This document shows, piece by piece, positions 1 through 8,866 of a stretch of 43,143 nucleotides of DNA. The notes below the pieces were generated by a model that saw nothing but the letters and a program-made list of their open reading frames with translations, made no database searches and had not been told where the DNA came from. How positions within the stretch are numbered: the first letter of the stretch is position 1; the number at the start of each line of letters is the position of its first letter. The DNA is from Kiritimatiellia bacterium. GTDB lineage: Bacteria; Verrucomicrobiota; Kiritimatiellia; RFP12; UBA1067. Position numbers and translations under genes: made by a program. Where the stretch lies: positions 1-43,143 of the forward strand of contig JAFSTA010000233.1 of assembly GCA_017450695.1 (NCBI GenBank). The letters run 5' to 3'.

Positions 1-343
1 TGTATTTATCCATCTCACCCAAATGGTGAAGAGGAGATTTCATTCTTTTCTTCTTACAGATATTCATCTTTGCGATCTTTGCGTTCTTTGCGGCAAAAAA
101 TACAGAGGCGGGGAGGTCTCAACAGAGGAATATAGGTTCACCTCTCGGGTGAAGGATCGCCCCGTCCTTCCAGTCCGTCAATACCTCTTTTTCATTCCCG
201 CTGTTTTCGGGCCTTTCTAACCTGCTCTGCGCCTCTGCGTCTCTGCGGGAAACCACAAACAAGGTGAATGGTCTCTCGTTCGCCTTCCGTGCATTGTGAT
301 TGGAAAATGGCTCTGCGTGAGAACCCAAACGTGGAATCTAGGC
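1..343. repeat. Repeat-rich intergenic region
   Basis: No convincing gene. It holds a TCACC/GGTGA hairpin at 15-29 with loop CAAAT, the same hairpin found near 5171 and 10281. It has a 9-base periodic TTTGCG run near 67-92, an 8-base periodic CTCTGCG run near 224-251, and a second TTCACC/GGTGAA-like hairpin near 136-153. At about 309-337 lies an inverted partial copy of the compound element described at 5067 and 10176. Short open frames here follow the repeats and have no protein-like character. Confidence 0.7.
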
Positions 344-2752
344 TTACTTTTCGAACTGGATGATCAGGTAATCGCCCCAGCCGATTTCCACCTCCGCGAC
401 GAGTTGGCCCGTCTCTTGTTTCCAGGTCACCTTGGCACCGCTGGCGGAGCGGATATGCTTGACGGACGGCACCCCTGTTAGCGTGACCTTGACGGTCCGA
501 TGTTCGGTTTCGCTCCAATTCGCCAGCGCCACCAGACATCCCTCCGCTTTCTCCAAAAGCGAAGATTCGACAAGCGGGCAATCTGTGAAAATCCGTCTGC
601 GGATGGAGGAGCGTTCGATGATCTCCCTCGTTTTCTCTAACGGCGCTTGCGGGAAGTTGCGGTGAGAATAACACTCGCCAACCTGTTTTGCTGGTTTTAC
701 GTAGTCACGCCACGGCGAGAAATCGATCTCCCATATCTGTTCCGATTTTCCGAACATCCCTTCAGGAAGCGGTTTCCCGAGTTCATCCCCGGTCAATGCG
801 TTGGCAGTCTTGACCAAGATGCCGCCGTGCTTGATCCAGTTTGCGATCGTATGTGCCGTTTCACGGCGCACACAACGGTCGGTTGCGAAAAGAACGCGGT
901 AGTCGGCAAGTCGTTTCTCAATTCCCGTTTCATCTAGAATGTCTGTTCGGACTCCACAGTGGTTGAGCATTAGGCTGATGGACATCCGATCTTTTCCGTA
1001 GGGATTCCGCTCGATCCAGTTCCTCTTCTCCCCGGGAATAATTTCCAGTCTGTCCCCCGATTCGGAGAAGAGCAGGGCGGCATCTCCCTTGGCGACTTTT
1101 GCATCGACGATCCAGTCTTCCGCTTCTGCCGTCGCTTCGCAGAAACCGCGTATCGCGGGGTAGATTTCGTCGCACCGGTTCTTGTTGTCGCCGCGGAACC
1201 AATGCGGTCCGTAGTTGAAGAAAGAGAGACCTTTTGCTCCGTGCCCGACTTCGGAATACGCTTTCGCGACGACCTCAGGAGGAGAGAGCAGGATGGAACA
1301 CATCACGAAGTCCATTCCATTTCGCTCGGTTGCGGCGCGATAGACGTCGCACATGTAGGAAGAGAACTGACGCGTGATTTGGAGATTGCACCAGTCCTCC
1401 GTCTGCCCGATGCCGATCGCTTTTGCGTCCGCCAGTCGAAACACACTGGTTCCCGGTGCGCTCAGGTTGCCGCCGAAAACAAGGGAGATCCCGAAGTTCG
1501 CCGTCACCAACAGATTCGTGTCGATTGCCCGGGCGGCATCGGAAACGGCCTTGTAGTAGTCGGCAACCATCTGGTCGCGATAGACGATGGTCGCCAGCAT
1601 ACCTTCAGGGGCTTCCGGGGAGAAGACGAAATCGCGGCCGAAGCGTTCGCGGCAACTCTTGACCTTGGAATGACAGTTCGTCAACATCGGCAGGTCGTAA
1701 TGGGGTTCGTCCATGATGTTTACGATCAGTTTCCGACCTCGGGAAAGGGGACCGGCGCACCCCTTCCGGAGTTGGAGCAGGGCATTGGTGATGTTGACAT
1801 GATTCGGCGAACAGAGGCAGCCGAGTTGGCCGCGTGGGCCACACGCAAGGAAGTCTCCCTTCGGATTCCGGAAAAGGTGTGTGGGTTCGTATCGGTGTTC
1901 TGGATCAAGAATCTCGGTGGTTTCAAATCCTGTGTCATTGACACCCAGAAGCCGGAAAACCTCCAGCTCGTTTGTGAAAGCCTGCGGTGACATGGTTGAG
2001 GGCGACACGGCATTCCACAGCCCGATGGGGAAACGGCGCGGGCGGCGGGCTGGAGTCCGTCCCGCTGCGCGAGCCCGGCGGAGATCCGCCTCGCTCAACT
2101 GGACATCGTTCTCAATGGTTCCTTTCGCCAGCGACACCATTCCACATGCGATTCGTCCGCCGCCGTTTGAGACGGAACCGATGACGGTGGAACCGTCATG
2201 CGAGAAGTCCAGCCGAAACGCGGGCGTGTCTCCTTCGGGCAAGCGGTGGCGCCCTGACGTGTCACGCGCTTCAACCATCATGACTTCCACATACCCGTAG
2301 TGTAAAGCCTGCGTAATTTCAAGCCAGGGTGTGGAAGAAGCGGGGGCGATCGGCTTGCGCGGAACCGTTCGGTTCCCCCAATATACCTTGGCCGGAGAAA
2401 CGGAATCGGTATCGATCAGCCACGTGTATTCGCCGGGAAAATAGGAACCGATCGCTTCGGTGGAAAAAGCGATCGTGCCGGGAACCGGATGTTCTGGTGC
2501 AAAGGTCACCCGTACGAACATCTTGGGAGACAAGCCCGCCGGTGGCGTGAAAACCTTGCGGGTAGGACGCCCCCACCAGCGCAGGATCGGTTCCTCGCGG
2601 GAGTCCGCAACGCCAGCCGCTCGTTTGCTCTGATCCACCGGTTCGGAATTGGAAATCGATGGGGTGCATAGCAACAAAAATGAAATCACGACAGAAACCG
2701 TCCGGAAGATTGTCCTTTCAGACTCGGTTGTGTTTGGGAGGGTGGTACGCAT
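344..2752 (-). CDS. Secreted glycoside-hydrolase-like protein, function unassigned
   Basis: About 802 residues if started at the ATG ending at 2752, which has a GAGG eight bases upstream; an in-frame ATG lies six bases earlier. A signal peptide with a hydrophobic run VVISFLLLCTPSIS precedes the mature part, so the product is probably exported. The middle (IGLWNAVSPSTMSPQAF, then IVNIMDEPHYDLP) reads like a TIM-barrel glycosidase with a possible acidic residue in the DEPH segment. The later part (YRVLFATDRCVRRETAHTI, then IKHGGILV) resembles the glutamine-amidotransferase-like trimerisation domain of GH42-type beta-galactosidases. The C-terminus looks like a small beta-sandwich. The substrate cannot be read from the sequence. 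It is the first of a minus-strand series of exported carbohydrate-related proteins. Confidence 0.72.
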   Translation of the reverse strand: MRTTLPNTTESERTIFRTVSVVISFLLLCTPSISNSEPVDQSKRAAGVADSREEPILRWWGRPTRKVFTPPAGLSPKMFVRVTFAPEHPVPGTIAFSTEAIGSYFPGEYTWLIDTDSVSPAKVYWGNRTVPRKPIAPASSTPWLEITQALHYGYVEVMMVEARDTSGRHRLPEGDTPAFRLDFSHDGSTVIGSVSNGGGRIACGMVSLAKGTIENDVQLSEADLRRARAAGRTPARRPRRFPIGLWNAVSPSTMSPQAFTNELEVFRLLGVNDTGFETTEILDPEHRYEPTHLFRNPKGDFLACGPRGQLGCLCSPNHVNITNALLQLRKGCAGPLSRGRKLIVNIMDEPHYDLPMLTNCHSKVKSCRERFGRDFVFSPEAPEGMLATIVYRDQMVADYYKAVSDAARAIDTNLLVTANFGISLVFGGNLSAPGTSVFRLADAKAIGIGQTEDWCNLQITRQFSSYMCDVYRAATERNGMDFVMCSILLSPPEVVAKAYSEVGHGAKGLSFFNYGPHWFRGDNKNRCDEIYPAIRGFCEATAEAEDWIVDAKVAKGDAALLFSESGDRLEIIPGEKRNWIERNPYGKDRMSISLMLNHCGVRTDILDETGIEKRLADYRVLFATDRCVRRETAHTIANWIKHGGILVKTANALTGDELGKPLPEGMFGKSEQIWEIDFSPWRDYVKPAKQVGECYSHRNFPQAPLEKTREIIERSSIRRRIFTDCPLVESSLLEKAEGCLVALANWSETEHRTVKVTLTGVPSVKHIRSASGAKVTWKQETGQLVAEVEIGWGDYLIIQFEK

Positions 2753-2827
2753 AGTCATTGCCTCATGTGATCGATGATAACACAACAGGAACGATGGCGT
2801 GTATCACAACAAGGAATCGGTGACACG

Positions 2828-4222
2828 TCAGAGTTGGACGCCTCGCTTGGCTAGGACATCGCGGATGGCGGAGGCGGGAATCTGACGGGGAGTCTGTCCC
2901 GCCTTGACGGCAAATGCGGCCGCGATTCCCGCCGCCTCGCCCATCGCCATGCAGATGGTCATTACGCGATAGGAGGCGTGGGCGCGATGCGTTCCTGAAA
3001 TGCACCGGCCCGCGACAAGCATTCCTTCGATGCCGCGCGGCAAAAACGCACCGTAGCGGATGTCGTAAGGTTGCGCGGGTTGGGAGTGGCCTTCCGCCTG
3101 TCCGCTTCCGGCGGGGTTGTGGATGTCGATGAGGAACCAGGCGTTGTGTACCACGGCGTCCGCGTACTTCTTGCCTTGCTCCACATCGCGGTCATCCACC
3201 ATCGCATCGCCCATGATTCGGCGCGTCTCGCGGACACCCAACGTTCCCGCGGAACTTTTGATCCGGCACTTCTCGAATCCCGGCACCTCTTTGCGGAGAA
3301 AGGCGACACAGGCGTCGATCTGTCCGCGCAGTTCCGTTTCCGCTTTTCCCAGCGCGATCGGGTCAAGCGGGTTGATTCGGTTCAGTTGCGTCGCGTTCAC
3401 GCTGCGCTCTCCGGGATAGAAGGTGCGGTGCAGACGGACGATGGAGACGTTCTTCGGAAGCTCGCCCGCCTGGTTCTTCCGACGGCAGAGCTGACGGTAC
3501 TCCTCTCCGCTGGGAAGTTTGACGGGATCGGTTCCGCCCCACGCCGTGATGGCTACCGATTCATCCACATTCTCCACGACGAACTCCAGTGTGCAGGGTT
3601 GCGTCAGTCCGTCGGAGTCGCGCCCGATTTTGACCTCCGCACCTGCCGCCGTCGCCGCTCGTCCGTCGCCGGAAGCGTCGATCACGACTTGCGCGCGGAT
3701 GCGCCGCATTCCGGACGGCGTGTCGATGACCAGTCCCGTGACGCGGTTTCCTTCGCGAATCACATCCGTGACAGAGGAGCAGAGCAAGACTTGAACGCCC
3801 GCGTCACTGGTTAATTTGGCGAGAATCCCCTTTGCCTCCTCGTGGTCGATGTGTTCCTCAAACCCATTGCGCGTCCGGACGCGCGGGGCATCCGAGTGAT
3901 TCGCGTTCAGCAGCTTGCGGATCTCATCCGCCATCGTGCCCGGAGAGACCGCACCGAGAATCGGCGAGACATGGCCAAGCGTAAGGTTGCCACCCAGCAC
4001 ACCGAAGCGTTCGATCAACGCGACCGATACACCGGCGCGCGCGGCGGAGACTGCCGCGCAGACACCGGCCGGACCTCCGCCGACCACCGCGACCTCCACG
4101 GAGAGGTACTCCGGCAAGGCGCGTTTCCAATCCGCGCCATGCGCATCCGCCGTTTGTGCCCTTGTCGTGAACGGTGCGGCGATTCCGCACGCAACCCCGC
4201 CTAGAAAAACTCTTCTCTTCAT
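2828..4222 (-). CDS. Tat-exported FAD-dependent oxidoreductase
   Basis: About 464 residues. The start ending at 4222 is chosen because GGGAGGA lies about ten bases upstream and the protein then begins with a twin-arginine signal (KRRVFLGG), so it is probably folded with its cofactor before export. The dinucleotide-binding motif VAVVGGGPAGVCAAVSAARA is followed by the acidic end of the second strand (ALIERFGVLGGNLT), typical of the FAD_oxidored family. A second motif, VVIDASGDGRAA, and a C-terminal FAD-contact segment (GMLVAGRCISGTHRAHAS) complete the family pattern. Such proteins are common in PVC polysaccharide-use loci; the substrate is unknown. The longer upstream open frame has no ribosome-binding site. 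Confidence 0.85.
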   Translation of the reverse strand: MKRRVFLGGVACGIAAPFTTRAQTADAHGADWKRALPEYLSVEVAVVGGGPAGVCAAVSAARAGVSVALIERFGVLGGNLTLGHVSPILGAVSPGTMADEIRKLLNANHSDAPRVRTRNGFEEHIDHEEAKGILAKLTSDAGVQVLLCSSVTDVIREGNRVTGLVIDTPSGMRRIRAQVVIDASGDGRAATAAGAEVKIGRDSDGLTQPCTLEFVVENVDESVAITAWGGTDPVKLPSGEEYRQLCRRKNQAGELPKNVSIVRLHRTFYPGERSVNATQLNRINPLDPIALGKAETELRGQIDACVAFLRKEVPGFEKCRIKSSAGTLGVRETRRIMGDAMVDDRDVEQGKKYADAVVHNAWFLIDIHNPAGSGQAEGHSQPAQPYDIRYGAFLPRGIEGMLVAGRCISGTHRAHASYRVMTICMAMGEAAGIAAAFAVKAGQTPRQIPASAIRDVLAKRGVQL

Positions 4223-4371
4223 TTTACGCATTCCTCCCATTCTCGTTCGAATCGATTGCAAAACACACCCTGCGCCCGATTGAGGAATCGAGCACTGCTC
4301 GCCAAGGACTTGTCGAATTCCATTCGGTACACGCGAGTTACCGCATCCGTTGTATCCGACGCCAAGTCGCA

Positions 4372-4725
4372 TCACGACTTGGGGTTCGTCCCGTAGGCGT
4401 TTGTGCCGGACTGACTGTCAGAGCACAGGAATACGAGCATGACAATCCATCCCACTACAGGTATCAAATTGATCAGCATCCACCAGCCGCTCTTTCCGAT
4501 GTCATGAAGGCGACGGACGCCAACTCCGAGTCCCGGAAGAAACGCTGCGATTCCAAAGAGTCTGCCGAAAGTTTGTGCTGCAGTTACGGCGCCCAACATC
4601 CCCAAGATACCACCGATGAAAAAGCTGATCACGAAATTGATCAGGCAGAACATCCAGTATTCCTTACGCCTTGCCCGACCGGAGAAGTCACAATAGTGCG
4701 TCCAGCATTTCAACCAGTATTCCAT
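4372..4725 (-). CDS. DUF805 family inner-membrane protein
   Basis: A 117-residue protein with the full DUF805 pattern: an N-terminal amphipathic segment (YCDFSGRARRKEYWMFCLIN), several hydrophobic helices (VISFFIGGILGMLGAV, LFGIAAFLPGLGVGV, WWMLINLIPVVGWIVMLVFL), the diagnostic VRRLHDIGKSGWW segment and a polar tail. AAGGAC precedes the ATG. The family is widespread; it is often described as a small inner-membrane protein of unknown role. It ends about 150 bases from the start of the FAD oxidoreductase gene and shares its strand, but nothing links the two functionally. Confidence 0.93.
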   Translation of the reverse strand: MEYWLKCWTHYCDFSGRARRKEYWMFCLINFVISFFIGGILGMLGAVTAAQTFGRLFGIAAFLPGLGVGVRRLHDIGKSGWWMLINLIPVVGWIVMLVFLCSDSQSGTNAYGTNPKS

Positions 4726-4936
4726 TTGATTGTCCTTTCTTGTGAGTCTTGACTTACCGATGCATGGGCAGATACCCGTCTCCCACTCCCGATATGACCA
4801 TTGGAAATCACAAAAATGATTGTATCTATTCCCTCAAGATTTGTAAAGCCAAGTTTGGGTTTCACAATGGGGCTGGGCGCATCTGCGTTCACCGTGATCC
4901 ATGTCGATGCCTGCGATGCCGAACGCGGAGATTCAA

Positions 4937-5012
4937 CCTCACGCAAAGTCCGCAAAGTTCGCAAAGGGAAGGAAGTCGGCCACTTCGCGTACTTGGCGAA
5001 CTTGGCGTGAGG
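4937..5012. repeat. Large imperfect hairpin made of CGCAAAGT words
   Basis: The left arm (4937-4966) contains three CGCAAAG words at nine-base spacing. The right arm (4983-5012) is its inverted copy, with about 25 of 30 positions pairing and a 16-base loop. Both ends carry CCTCACG/CGTGAGG. It lies in a gene-free gap. Confidence 0.85.
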
Positions 5013-5066
5013 CCATGACATGAAAACTTCTGTGTTTAAACTCGGCAAACCTTTGTTGATTCCTTG

Positions 5067-5295
5067 TTTGGGTTCTCACGCAGAGCCGCTGAGGCCGCAG
5101 AGTATGCAGAGAAAGTGCCGGAAACAGAGGATTTTCGATCCCCCGCACACACGTTACGACTGAAACCGGATTCACCCAAATGGTGAAAGTCTGAAAAATT
5201 CCAAAACGCCATGATTCACCACGGAATATACGGAACTTACGGAATCGCCGTTCCAAGAAACGGATGATTTTCCGTGGTTTTTCAAAGTGTCCAAC
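5067..5295. repeat. Compound intergenic repeat, copy A
   Basis: Three blocks occur in the same order here and at 10176-10342. The first starts GTTTGGGTTCTCACGCAGA and continues with a CGCAGAG-periodic stretch. The second is a TTCACC/GGTGAA hairpin (5171-5187) followed by AAGTCTG. The third is a GGTTTTTCAAAGTGTCCAAC tail. Copy A has about 60 extra bases between blocks two and three, containing ACGGAA words at short period. Confidence 0.85.
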
Positions 5296-5761
5296 AGCGG
5301 AATTTTGGTTGAAGAATACAGATGCGCCCAATGGGGCTTACCTATAAGTTCTGAGTTCCGAGCGGATGGTGAGAAACTTGAGTCAAAATTCGGTCGCGAC
5401 AAGCGCGACTCTCCCCATGCTTTGCTTAAGGGAATGCAATCGGGGAAACGACACCTGTCGCTTCGCGGAGTAACGGAAAGAAACGGCAGGAGTGCCGCTT
5501 CTCCGAACGTATCGCAGAGAATTTCCAACTCGGGACTTATGGGCAAAGCGAGTTCGGTAAGGCGGTTACGACGGGGGCGACCAATTCTGGCAACGAGGCC
5601 GTTGCGCTTCCCGTACTTTGCGACCTCAGCGTCTCTGCGCGAGGGAAAAGAGAAGCGGTGGTATTGCACTAGCGGACGCGACAAGCGCGTTCTCCGTGTC
5701 TCCGCGACTCCGTGTGCGTCACCATCCAACTACCCAACCACCGCACCACCCAACTACCCAA
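5296..5761. other. Gene-free stretch with scattered hairpins
   Basis: No reading frame here has a ribosome-binding site plus recognisable protein content. Visible structure is limited to two GGNCGCG-type hairpins (5393-5409 and 5674-5692, both with loop ACAAG), a CTCTGCG remnant near 5630 and a C-rich CCAACTACC direct repeat near 5725-5765 just before the stop of the neighbouring hydrolase gene. Confidence 0.6.
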
Positions 5762-7087
5762 CTAAAGGGATGCCTCCCCGCGAGAAGTGAACTCGTAGGC
5801 TCCCGTAACCTTCATGGATTCATCATCTGCCGTGACGTAGGCGACGGAATAGGTCTTGCCGCCCGGGGCGACGGTGAGTACGACGTGTCCCGCATCAAAC
5901 GCTTCGGGCGCGATGTCGTTCAGGAACGGTTGTCCCGCATCCTCGAAGCGACGTTCCGGGGAGAAGACACCGGCCGCGATGAGGCGCGGACCGGGATAGG
6001 CGTTGCGGTCGCAAAGGTTCGTGAGCGTATCCGCCGTGATGTGCAGCTGATCCCACATGCAGGCTGTCCAGACGCGGGCGCGGAGTGCGGCGACCAGCGG
6101 TGTCGGCATGGAATGGTGGCCGTGATGGTTTACCTTCGCGACGTCAACGGGAGCGAGTTCCTTGCCAAGCTCTTCCTCGATCTTTATCTTTGAGCCGTCG
6201 GGTTGCCGGACAGTATCGGAGAAATCGCCCGCCGTGTAGAAACGGAAGGGGCCGTACTGGACCAGGAGGCCGAGGCTCATGCCGTTTTCGTTCAGGCGCT
6301 TGGCCGTGTGATGGGCGGCGTACAGATCACGAATGCTGCCATCACGACAGAGGATCTTGCCATTCCCGGTGATATTCGTGACGGTGAATCCGGGATAGGC
6401 GGCGGCATCTTTTCGCATGGCGACTTGGTTGACTGCTCCGACTTTGAACTTCTCCATCTTCAACCCGTCCCGTTCTGCGAGATATTCGTACACGGGGCGG
6501 ATGTTCTGGTAGCAATCCTTGTCGCACAGTTCGTCGGGAATCGGGTCGTTGAAGTCCGGCCACCCGCGATCGAATCCGATCTTGAATTTCAGGGTGTCCG
6601 CCGCTTGCAGGAATCCGCTGACAGACAGCTTGCGGCCTTTCCACTCGCGCGTACCGACATTCCATTTCATCGAACCGCCGTGATCCGAATGGTGGTGGGA
6701 AAGCATCATGTAGTCCACCTCCGTCTTGGCGGGATTGACGCGCTGGACATAACGCGCAATCCATTCACCAGAATGCCGTGTGCCGTTCGGCAAAATCCAC
6801 ACGGCCTTCTTGCCGCGCGTCCACGCGGCATGGTCCCCGCAATCGAGAAGCATCGTCGTGCCGTCCGGCAGAATCCAGAATATGCTCTCAGCCACGCCGG
6901 TATAGATAAAATGCACCTGGAACTCGCCCGGCTTCCAGGCCGGAAGCGGCTTTCCAGTTAAGGCATGTGCCTTCCCCGAGAGCGAAGCAGTTTCCTCATT
7001 TTCCGCGACCTGTTGTCCTGTTGCGGTGGCGGCGAGTCCGACAAAGGGAGCGGTTGCGATGGATTTTACGAAATCACGTCTGTTCAT
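5762..7087 (-). CDS. Tat-exported metallo-beta-lactamase-fold hydrolase
   Basis: About 441 residues from the ATG ending at 7087, which follows AAAGGAG at good spacing. The protein begins with a twin-arginine signal (NRRDFVKS) and ATATGQQ before the mature part. The metal site is plain: MMLSHHHSDHGGS carries HxHxDH, and later segments FYTAGDFSD and VNHHGHHSMPTP supply further ligands, as in the ComEC/Rec2-like branch of the fold. The N-terminal part (FHFIYTGVAES-like, with FWILPDGTTMLLDCGD) is the usual first strand of that branch. The substrate is unknown; phosphoesters or lactones are the family range. It has its own sigma70-like promoter immediately upstream. Confidence 0.88.
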   Translation of the reverse strand: MNRRDFVKSIATAPFVGLAATATGQQVAENEETASLSGKAHALTGKPLPAWKPGEFQVHFIYTGVAESIFWILPDGTTMLLDCGDHAAWTRGKKAVWILPNGTRHSGEWIARYVQRVNPAKTEVDYMMLSHHHSDHGGSMKWNVGTREWKGRKLSVSGFLQAADTLKFKIGFDRGWPDFNDPIPDELCDKDCYQNIRPVYEYLAERDGLKMEKFKVGAVNQVAMRKDAAAYPGFTVTNITGNGKILCRDGSIRDLYAAHHTAKRLNENGMSLGLLVQYGPFRFYTAGDFSDTVRQPDGSKIKIEEELGKELAPVDVAKVNHHGHHSMPTPLVAALRARVWTACMWDQLHITADTLTNLCDRNAYPGPRLIAAGVFSPERRFEDAGQPFLNDIAPEAFDAGHVVLTVAPGGKTYSVAYVTADDESMKVTGAYEFTSRGEASL

Positions 7088-7111
7088 GTTCTGTTCTCCT
7101 TTACGGGTTTC

Positions 7112-7140
7112 ATTATACACGATTCATCCGCCTCCTTCAA
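7112..7140 (-). promoter_or_regulatory. Sigma70-like promoter of the MBL hydrolase gene
   Basis: Read on the minus strand, TTGAAG (7135-7140) and TATAAT (7112-7117) are separated by exactly 17 bases. Predicted transcription would start about 15-20 bases before the ATG, leaving room for the AAAGGAG ribosome-binding site. Confidence 0.75.
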
Positions 7141-7424
7141 GATTCTTCTACCGGTGTGTCGGCGCCGGGCGCATCTGCGTAATTCTCCGCCGTTTTTCTG
7201 AAGCTGCGAGACAACGGTTTGAAACAACATCAATCAAGTCGGTTGTCTCTTGGGGGGCGATCGCCCTCAAGCGCCGAATATGCAGACGTGGGGACACGAG
7301 TCCTCCCACTGGATTTATCCCATGATTTGCCGGATCGATAGCTCTGAGAGACACGTGTATCAGATGCCTGGCGACGGCACCTTCGCCGTCGATTTTCATC
7401 TGACGGGAGGGGAATGTGGCTAGT
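7141..7424. other. Gene-free stretch
   Basis: No supported gene. A perfect palindrome GGGCGATCGCCC lies at about 7257-7271, and a GACGGC/GCCGTC hairpin with a 6-base loop lies at about 7373-7390, shortly after the stop of the oxidoreductase gene read on the minus strand. It lacks a clear T-run in that direction, so it is not called a terminator. Confidence 0.5.
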
Positions 7425-8843
7425 TCAGCAGGAGGGAATCGGGAAGCCGGCGCGGGTGAGTGCGTTTCGGACTCCGTAAGGGGCGCGTTCCGGCAACTCC
7501 AACGTGCGGTTCGCCTCTTCGTCGTTTACGTACCGCTCCTGTTGCGGATCCCAATTCAGCGGGCGTCCCAGTTTCATCGCGGTGTAGGCGAGGATACACG
7601 CGGTAGTGGTGCGGTGTGCGGTTTCGGGCGGGATGTTGGTCGGTTTGCGGGAACGGATGCTCTCCAGCCAGACGCGGTGGTGGTCGAGCGGGTTGCGCAC
7701 GACAGGATGTGCGACCTCTCCCTCGATGAGCGACTGCGCATTCGCCTCCAAAGGACGCCACCGTCCATGTTTTCCGCCGGCGCCGGGATCGTTGATCGTC
7801 GCTTTTTGCGAACCCCGGCTACAGAAGATCCACCCTTTTTCTCCGATGAAACGGACCCCGTTCGGATAGACGGTATCGTTCGTGATATGCAGCCTGGTTC
7901 CGTTCGCGTAGGTCATGGAAACATCGAGCTTGTCATGAACATCCCAGAGACGGCGTTTCGGATATTCCGCCTTCCCTTCGATGTGGATCGGGCCGCTTGA
8001 CTCCTGATCCAACGCCCATTGCGCAATGTCGATATGGTGCGCGCCCCAGTTGGCGATCATCCCCATATCGTAGCATTGCAGGGTCATCCAACCGGGACGC
8101 CCATTCAGGTTCGGTTTCCCGTCCTTCCCCTGCGGGTGTGACCGGAGTTCGCAGAACTCGGCTGCGGCGGTACGTCCCTGCCACGCATCCCAGTTGAATG
8201 TCGCAGGGATCGGTTGGACCAACGGCCAATCCGACGGTTCGCTCGGATCGCGCGGCAACCCGATCTCCACGGTTTTCACCGCGCCGATTCGACCGTCGCG
8301 CACGTATTCCGCCGCGCGACGGAATTGCGATCCGAATGTGCTCTTCCCTTCGCTGCGCTGTTGCGATCCGATGTGGAAGATGCGCCCCGTCTTTTCGAAT
8401 ACCCGTACGATCATCCGGCTTTCAAAGACCGTCATTGCCAACGGCTTTTGCACGTACACATCTTTCCCCGCCAACGCGGCGTTGACCGCGATTTCCGCGT
8501 GAGAGAAGTCCGGCGTGCAGATCAGCACGGCATCGACGGCGGGATCGGCGAGCATCTCGCGGTAATCCCCGTAAAGGGTAGGGGAGGTCCCGAAACCGGT
8601 TTTCACCTTTTCACGGATCGCCTCCGCGCGCAAGCGGTCGCAATCGCAGACGGAGACAATCGTCGCCAGGTCTTGGTTGCGCGCGATACCCGGAATGTCG
8701 AACCCGTTCGCAATCCGCCCGCATCCGATTACGCCGATCTGGATTTTTTTCGACGGGGCGTTCTCCCCCAGAACGCCGCTCGGGAGCAGAAGCGGAAGCG
8801 CGCCAGCCATGCCCGACTTCAGGAAACTTCTCCGTGATACCAT
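7425..8843 (-). CDS. Tat-exported Gfo/Idh/MocA family oxidoreductase
   Basis: 472 residues. The N-terminus is a twin-arginine signal (SRRSFLKSGMAGALPLLLPSG). The NAD(P)-binding domain starts with IQIGVIGCGRIANGF and continues to the family signature DVYVQKPLAMTVFESR, whose EKP-type lysine is present as QKP. The C-terminal substrate domain contains GAHHIDIAQWALDQE, the usual metal- or substrate-contacting histidine helix. The ATG follows GGGGGAGG at short spacing. Exported members of this family act on sugars in PVC and Bacteroidota carbohydrate loci; the particular sugar is not visible. The gene ends 337 bases from the MBL hydrolase start and sits 23 bases after the mrp gene on the same strand, so mrp and this gene may be cotranscribed. 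Confidence 0.9.
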   Translation of the reverse strand: MVSRRSFLKSGMAGALPLLLPSGVLGENAPSKKIQIGVIGCGRIANGFDIPGIARNQDLATIVSVCDCDRLRAEAIREKVKTGFGTSPTLYGDYREMLADPAVDAVLICTPDFSHAEIAVNAALAGKDVYVQKPLAMTVFESRMIVRVFEKTGRIFHIGSQQRSEGKSTFGSQFRRAAEYVRDGRIGAVKTVEIGLPRDPSEPSDWPLVQPIPATFNWDAWQGRTAAAEFCELRSHPQGKDGKPNLNGRPGWMTLQCYDMGMIANWGAHHIDIAQWALDQESSGPIHIEGKAEYPKRRLWDVHDKLDVSMTYANGTRLHITNDTVYPNGVRFIGEKGWIFCSRGSQKATINDPGAGGKHGRWRPLEANAQSLIEGEVAHPVVRNPLDHHRVWLESIRSRKPTNIPPETAHRTTTACILAYTAMKLGRPLNWDPQQERYVNDEEANRTLELPERAPYGVRNALTRAGFPIPSC

Positions 8844-8866
8844 GATAATCCTCCCCCTCGATAATT

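Noticed and set aside
3071-3814. 247-codon plus-strand open frame opposite the FAD oxidoreductase
   Set aside because: Shadow frame; the opposite strand has the complete FAD-binding and Tat motifs.
5172-5729. 185-codon minus-strand open frame in the repeat-rich gap
   Set aside because: It runs through the compound repeat and scattered hairpins, and its peptide is repeat-derived with no start signal.
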